A stretch of 62,050 nucleotides of DNA from Natronolimnohabitans innermongolicus JCM 12255 (GTDB lineage Archaea; Halobacteriota; Halobacteria; Halobacteriales; Natrialbaceae): the NCBI RefSeq assembly GCF_000337215.1, contig NZ_AOHZ01000009.1:1-62050 (forward strand). The letters run 5' to 3'. The notes below the pieces were generated by a model. The model was given only the letters and a program-made list of their open reading frames with translations, searched no databases and had not been told where the DNA came from. The position numbers were made by a program, and so were the translations under genes. Below, piece after piece: positions 59,169 through 62,050 of the stretch (positions within the stretch are counted from its first letter, which is position 1; every line of letters begins with the position of its first letter).

Positions 59169-60371
59169 ATGTCCAGCGTCGCCCGCGACGGGATCGCGTT
59201 CGGAAAGGCTGTCGTCGACGGTATCTCGGAGAAGAACGTGCCGTTCATGGCCGCGAGCATCGCCTATCAGGCCTTCATCTCCCTGTTACCGCTGCTCGTG
59301 CTCGTTTTCTTCTTCGTCACGATCGTCGGCGACGAGCAGTTCGCCCAGCAGGTGACGGAGACGACGGAGGGTGCGCTTCCCGAGAGCGGCCAGTTGCTGG
59401 TCGAAGAGTCGCTCGAGGACTCACCCGCGACCGCGGGCTCGACGATCATCGGGATCGTCGTCCTGATCTGGGGGTCGCTGAAGATCTTCCGCGGACTCGA
59501 TACCGCGTTCTCGGAGATTTACGGCACGACGAACGTCGCCTCGTTCGTCGACCAGATCCGCGACGCGCTGATCGTCTTCGGCGCGATCGGCGGTGCGCTG
59601 TTGGCCGCAGCCGGGATGGGGGTCCTCTTCGCGTTTCTGCCGAATATCCCCGGCTTCGGCCTCCTGCAGTCGCTGTTGCTCGTCGTCCTGCTCACGCTCG
59701 CGTTCTATCCGATGTACTACTACTTTCCCGACGTCGACGCGACCAAGCGCGAGGTCATTCCGGGCGTCCTCCTCGCCGCAGTCGGGTGGATGGCGTTGCA
59801 GTCGCTGTTTCGCGTCTACGTGTCCTTCGCCGCCGAGGAGGGCGGTGGGGCGGTCGGCGCGATCATCCTGTTGCTCACGTGGCTCTACTTCGGCGGGCTC
59901 ATCCTGCTGTCGGGTGCCGTCGTCAACGCGATCGGCACGGGCTACCTCGAGCCCGGCGACGACGAAAGCGAGGACGCCGACGGCGAGGAAACCCGACCCC
60001 GACCGCGCGAGCCGATGGCCGACTCGATCACCGCGACCGGCCGCGAGCCGTTCGTCGACGGCGCCGCGCGCGAACACCGGCGGCTTCGCCAGCGCGCGGA
60101 AACGCTCGAGCGCGAGCGCGATCAGTACCGCAACGACCTACTGGCCCAGCGAAGCCGGCGCTACCGCCTCGAGGACCGCGTCGACGACCTCGAGGCGTCG
60201 ATTCGCGACCTCGAGGCCGAAAACGAGCGGCTGCGACGCGACCTCGCGGAACACGAACGGCGAGAGGAGCGCCGCCGCGCGGACGAACCTGAGTGGAAGC
60301 GCGCGGGGAGAGCGCTTCTGGGCTCCGTCCAAGAGGTCAACGTCGGAACGATCGAACGGCGCGAGAAGTAG
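59169..60371 (+). CDS. YihY/BrkB-family membrane protein with coiled-coil tail
   Basis: 400 residues. YihY marks are EKNVPFMAASIAYQAFISLLPLLVLVFFFV (TM1), IGIVVLIWGSLKIFRGLDTAFSEIYGT, an ALLAAAGMGVLFAFLPNIPG helix and FYPMYYYFPD. Six helices end at about 275. An acidic linker and a coiled coil of about 90 residues (RAETLERERDQYRN, DDLEASIRDLEAENERLRRDLAEHERRE) form a cytosolic tail not present in short family members. Function of the family is unclear. The tail suggests assembly or a scaffolding role. Confidence 0.85.
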   Translation: MSSVARDGIAFGKAVVDGISEKNVPFMAASIAYQAFISLLPLLVLVFFFVTIVGDEQFAQQVTETTEGALPESGQLLVEESLEDSPATAGSTIIGIVVLIWGSLKIFRGLDTAFSEIYGTTNVASFVDQIRDALIVFGAIGGALLAAAGMGVLFAFLPNIPGFGLLQSLLLVVLLTLAFYPMYYYFPDVDATKREVIPGVLLAAVGWMALQSLFRVYVSFAAEEGGGAVGAIILLLTWLYFGGLILLSGAVVNAIGTGYLEPGDDESEDADGEETRPRPREPMADSITATGREPFVDGAAREHRRLRQRAETLERERDQYRNDLLAQRSRRYRLEDRVDDLEASIRDLEAENERLRRDLAEHERREERRRADEPEWKRAGRALLGSVQEVNVGTIERREK

Positions 60372-60479
60372 CCGGGCGGGCGTCTCCGTCGGTTCCACGG
60401 CCCGTGTCGGTCCGGGAGCAACCGAAAGCCACGCACGAGAGTCGAGAGTACTTAGTGACTCCCCGTCGCACTCTCTGCC

Positions 60480-60902
60480 GTGTCGCACCCGGTACGCGAG
60501 GTCCGGCGTCGGATTCAGACCGAACACGTCCCGATCGTCGAGGGCATCGACGAGTGTGCCGACCGGATCGCCGACCCGTGGGACACGTCCCGAACCACCG
60601 ATCGCGACGCCGTCGTCGAAGGGCTGGGCGCGGAACTCGAGTCGGCCGGGCTACTCGAGCAACTGCCGGTGGTGCTCGCCGACGCCGTCGCGGCGACGGG
60701 GTGTGAACTCCCCGCACAGCCGGTCGCGGCGCCGCCGTACGTCGTCGTCACCAGCCGGGGGCCGGTGTTGCGAGCGACGATCGATCCCGGACGGCTGGTG
60801 ATCAGGTTCGACGTGTTCGACGTCGTCCGAGACGAGTCCTCGCGGTGTCCGCCGGCGTACCGGCGACGCAACGGCGTCGCAATTACGGTCTCGCTCGAGT
60901 GA
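60480..60902 (+). CDS. Conserved haloarchaeal hypothetical protein
   Basis: 140 residues from a GTG. MSHPVREVRRRIQTEHVPIVEGIDECADRIADPW begins it, and the middle PPYVVVTSRGPVLRATIDPGRLVIRFDVFDV looks like a beta-rich core. The tail is CPPAYRRRNGVAITVSLE. No catalytic motif recognised. The frame has normal codon bias throughout and stands alone. Confidence 0.65.
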   Translation: MSHPVREVRRRIQTEHVPIVEGIDECADRIADPWDTSRTTDRDAVVEGLGAELESAGLLEQLPVVLADAVAATGCELPAQPVAAPPYVVVTSRGPVLRATIDPGRLVIRFDVFDVVRDESSRCPPAYRRRNGVAITVSLE

Positions 60903-61035
60903 ACTGTGGACACGACTCGCGGACGATTTCTGCGATCTAGAGAGACGCGATCCCCGGTGACGAAGTCCGGCCGAAATCAGGAGTACGTGCGCTCTCGAGG
61001 ACGTTTCAATTCGTCCTGCTATTCATGCATCCACA

Positions 61036-61051
61036 ATTAACGCTAGTTAAT
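61036..61051. promoter_or_regulatory. Inverted repeat ATTAAC-GCTA-GTTAAT before the His-rich lipoprotein
   Basis: A perfect 6-bp inverted repeat with a 4-bp spacer lies about 55 bp before the ATG at 61104. The same ATTAAC word occurs at 61886-61891, about 52 bp before the next lipoprotein gene. A shared metal regulator is possible, though the second copy has no inverted arm. Confidence 0.45.
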
Positions 61052-61103
61052 AACATCGCCATATTCATTACTAAGTAGTTGCAACTGGTGGTTGAGATAT
61101 ACC

Positions 61104-61751
61104 ATGACTGTGAATCCACGCTCGTCGACCCGTCGCAAACTCCTCGCAACGTCCGGTGCGGTCGCCGCACTCGGTCTCGCCGGCTGCCTCGGCGGCGACG
61201 ACGATGACGACGAAAACGGCGATGAGAATGGGGACGAAAACGGGGACGAAAACGGCGATGAGAACGGTCACGAACACGGCGAACTCCACATCGAGGAGTT
61301 CGAAGTTATCGACCGAGACCTCGAGGAGGTCGTCGTCTACATCCACGGCGATCACTGGCACGGCGATCCGCTGTACGTTCCGGAAGGAGACAACCTCTCG
61401 GTCGAGGCCCACGTCGAGGACGAGGACGGCGAAGAAATCGAACTCGGCGACGACCACGACTATACGCTGAACGCCACCGTCGCAGACGGCGCCGACGAAC
61501 TCGTCGACCTCGAGTCACACGGCGACCACCTCCACATTACCGGCGAAGAGACAGGAATTACGGATATCGTCTTCCAGCTCTGGCACGACGACCACTCCGA
61601 CTGGGACGCCCCGGAGCTCGAAGTGGAGGTCGTCGACGACTTCGACCTCGAGGACAACGTCGACGACGACCACGGCCACGACGACCACGGCCACGACGAC
61701 GACCACGGCCACGACGATGATCACGGCCACGACGACGACCACGATCACTGA
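61104..61751 (+). CDS. Lipoprotein with acidic repeats and His-rich metal-binding tail
   Basis: 215 residues. Leader RSSTRRKLLATSGAVAALG and lipobox LAGC, Cys at about 28. Residues 30-55 are tandem GDEN repeats ending in GHEHGE. The middle (about 58-180) is beta-rich with HWHGDPLYV and HGDHLHITG, like a cupredoxin/ZinT-type metal site. The tail is a repeat of HGHDDD units ending DHDH, a classic zinc-chelating string. It probably scavenges Zn2+ (or Cu/Ni) on the outer face for a transporter. The next gene is another lipoprotein. The ATG at 61104 was preferred over 61092. Confidence 0.8.
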   Translation: MTVNPRSSTRRKLLATSGAVAALGLAGCLGGDDDDDENGDENGDENGDENGDENGHEHGELHIEEFEVIDRDLEEVVVYIHGDHWHGDPLYVPEGDNLSVEAHVEDEDGEEIELGDDHDYTLNATVADGADELVDLESHGDHLHITGEETGITDIVFQLWHDDHSDWDAPELEVEVVDDFDLEDNVDDDHGHDDHGHDDDHGHDDDHGHDDDHDH

Positions 61752-61771
61752 TCGCCGTCTCTCGCTCGCCA

Positions 61772-61811
61772 AATAACTGTCCGCACCGCTGATCCGCCGA
61801 ATAACTGTCCG
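61772..61811. repeat. Direct repeat AATAACTGTCCG x2
   Basis: AATAACTGTCCG occurs at 61772-61783 and 61800-61811, 28 bp apart, in the intergenic region between the two lipoproteins. It may be two binding sites on one helix face, or the outcome of an imperfect duplication of about 28 bp. Confidence 0.6.
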
Positions 61812-61942
61812 TGCCTTTCGGTCGCCGGGCGTACTCGGCTACCGGCGACTTATTGCTAACCAGGTACAATACGCTGGCACTGATTATTAACAACTCTATT
61901 TACGATAATAACCCTTTTATTCCCCGACTGGCTTGTCCCGAT

Positions 61943-62050
61943 ATGGACTTCACACGCCGTTCGGTGCTCCAGTCGGGGACTGGAGCGCTCGCACTCGGCG
62001 CGCTCGCCGGCTGTCTCAGTAGTCCCGATGGCGGTGATACCGACGGCGGG
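61943..62050 (+). CDS. N-terminus of a secreted lipoprotein, cut by the window end
   Basis: 36 codons are visible. MDFTRRSVLQSGTGALALGA continues into a lipobox LAGC (Cys about 24), then Ser/Asp/Gly-rich linker. This is a typical haloarchaeal Tat lipoprotein such as an ABC-transporter substrate-binding protein. Its place after the His-rich lipoprotein would suit a zinc-binding ZnuA-like component, which cannot be checked here. A TATA-like CTTTTATT at 61914-61921 is about 25 nt upstream of the ATG. Confidence 0.7.
   Translation, partial: MDFTRRSVLQSGTGALALGALAGCLSSPDGGDTDGG

Noticed and set aside
61200-61745. Short tandem repeats resembling an array
   Set aside because: They are in-frame GDEN and HGHDDD codon repeats of a lipoprotein, without CRISPR-type spacers.

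Overview
The window comes from a haloarchaeon (class Halobacteria). The signs are high GC with a strong GTC/GAC/CTCGAG bias, very acidic predicted proteins, lipobox and Tat-type secretion signals on twin-arginine leaders, TATA boxes about 25-30 nt before start codons (leaderless transcripts), GTP cyclohydrolase IIa, and many short haloarchaea-only zinc-finger proteins. A complete methylaspartate-cycle cluster and a MATE, MFS and UspA background would fit a Natrialbales-like genus. That last step is inference.

Layout. 1-11.2 kb: a secreted deacetylase-like lipoprotein, small conserved proteins, an IS200/IS605-type tnpB whose 3' end is split by an 80-bp MITE, an Mrp ATPase, a frameshifted phasin-like HHH protein, tRNA-Thr, and housekeeping genes (GNAT, phosphoglycerate kinase, CBS regulator, GTP cyclohydrolase IIa). 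11.2-18 kb: an accessory island with a hairpin-rich non-coding block, an EVE-like/McrB GTPase-McrC nuclease pair, a second MITE, a small nuclease-like gene, a relic of another McrC C-terminus and a VapBC toxin-antitoxin pair behind a palindromic operator. 18.1-24.8 kb: the methylaspartate cycle (CoA transferase, glutamate mutase S and E, methylaspartate ammonia-lyase, mesaconyl-CoA hydratase, methylmalyl-CoA lyase), which converts acetyl-CoA carbon to malate. 24.8-45 kb: transporters (MATE, MFS), tRNA-Ser, a DNA glycosylase-like gene, UspA, an acyl-CoA ligase/enoyl-CoA hydratase pair, HTH regulators, M20 and S66 peptidases, a thioesterase and several tiny zinc-ribbon genes, two of the neighbouring families having left pseudogene relics. 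45-51.8 kb: TraB and M50 membrane proteins, an ABC-2 exporter operon with its own winged-helix regulator, and purM. 51.9-62 kb: lipoproteins, UspA, a macro-domain protein divergent from a tiny gene under DtxR-like iron boxes, DpsA, aldehyde dehydrogenase, a PfkB kinase, a YihY-type membrane protein, and a His-rich lipoprotein next to a second lipoprotein cut by the window end.

The most unusual material is (i) a three-copy 80-bp palindromic MITE, one copy of which interrupts the 3' end of tnpB and hence its presumed guide-RNA scaffold; (ii) the EVE-McrB/McrC locus with an adjacent small PD-(D/E)xK-like gene and McrC debris; (iii) several freshly decayed genes that can be reconstructed by one frame correction; and (iv) clean palindromic operators placed on start codons or TATA boxes. 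No CRISPR array, rRNA or replication origin was seen.
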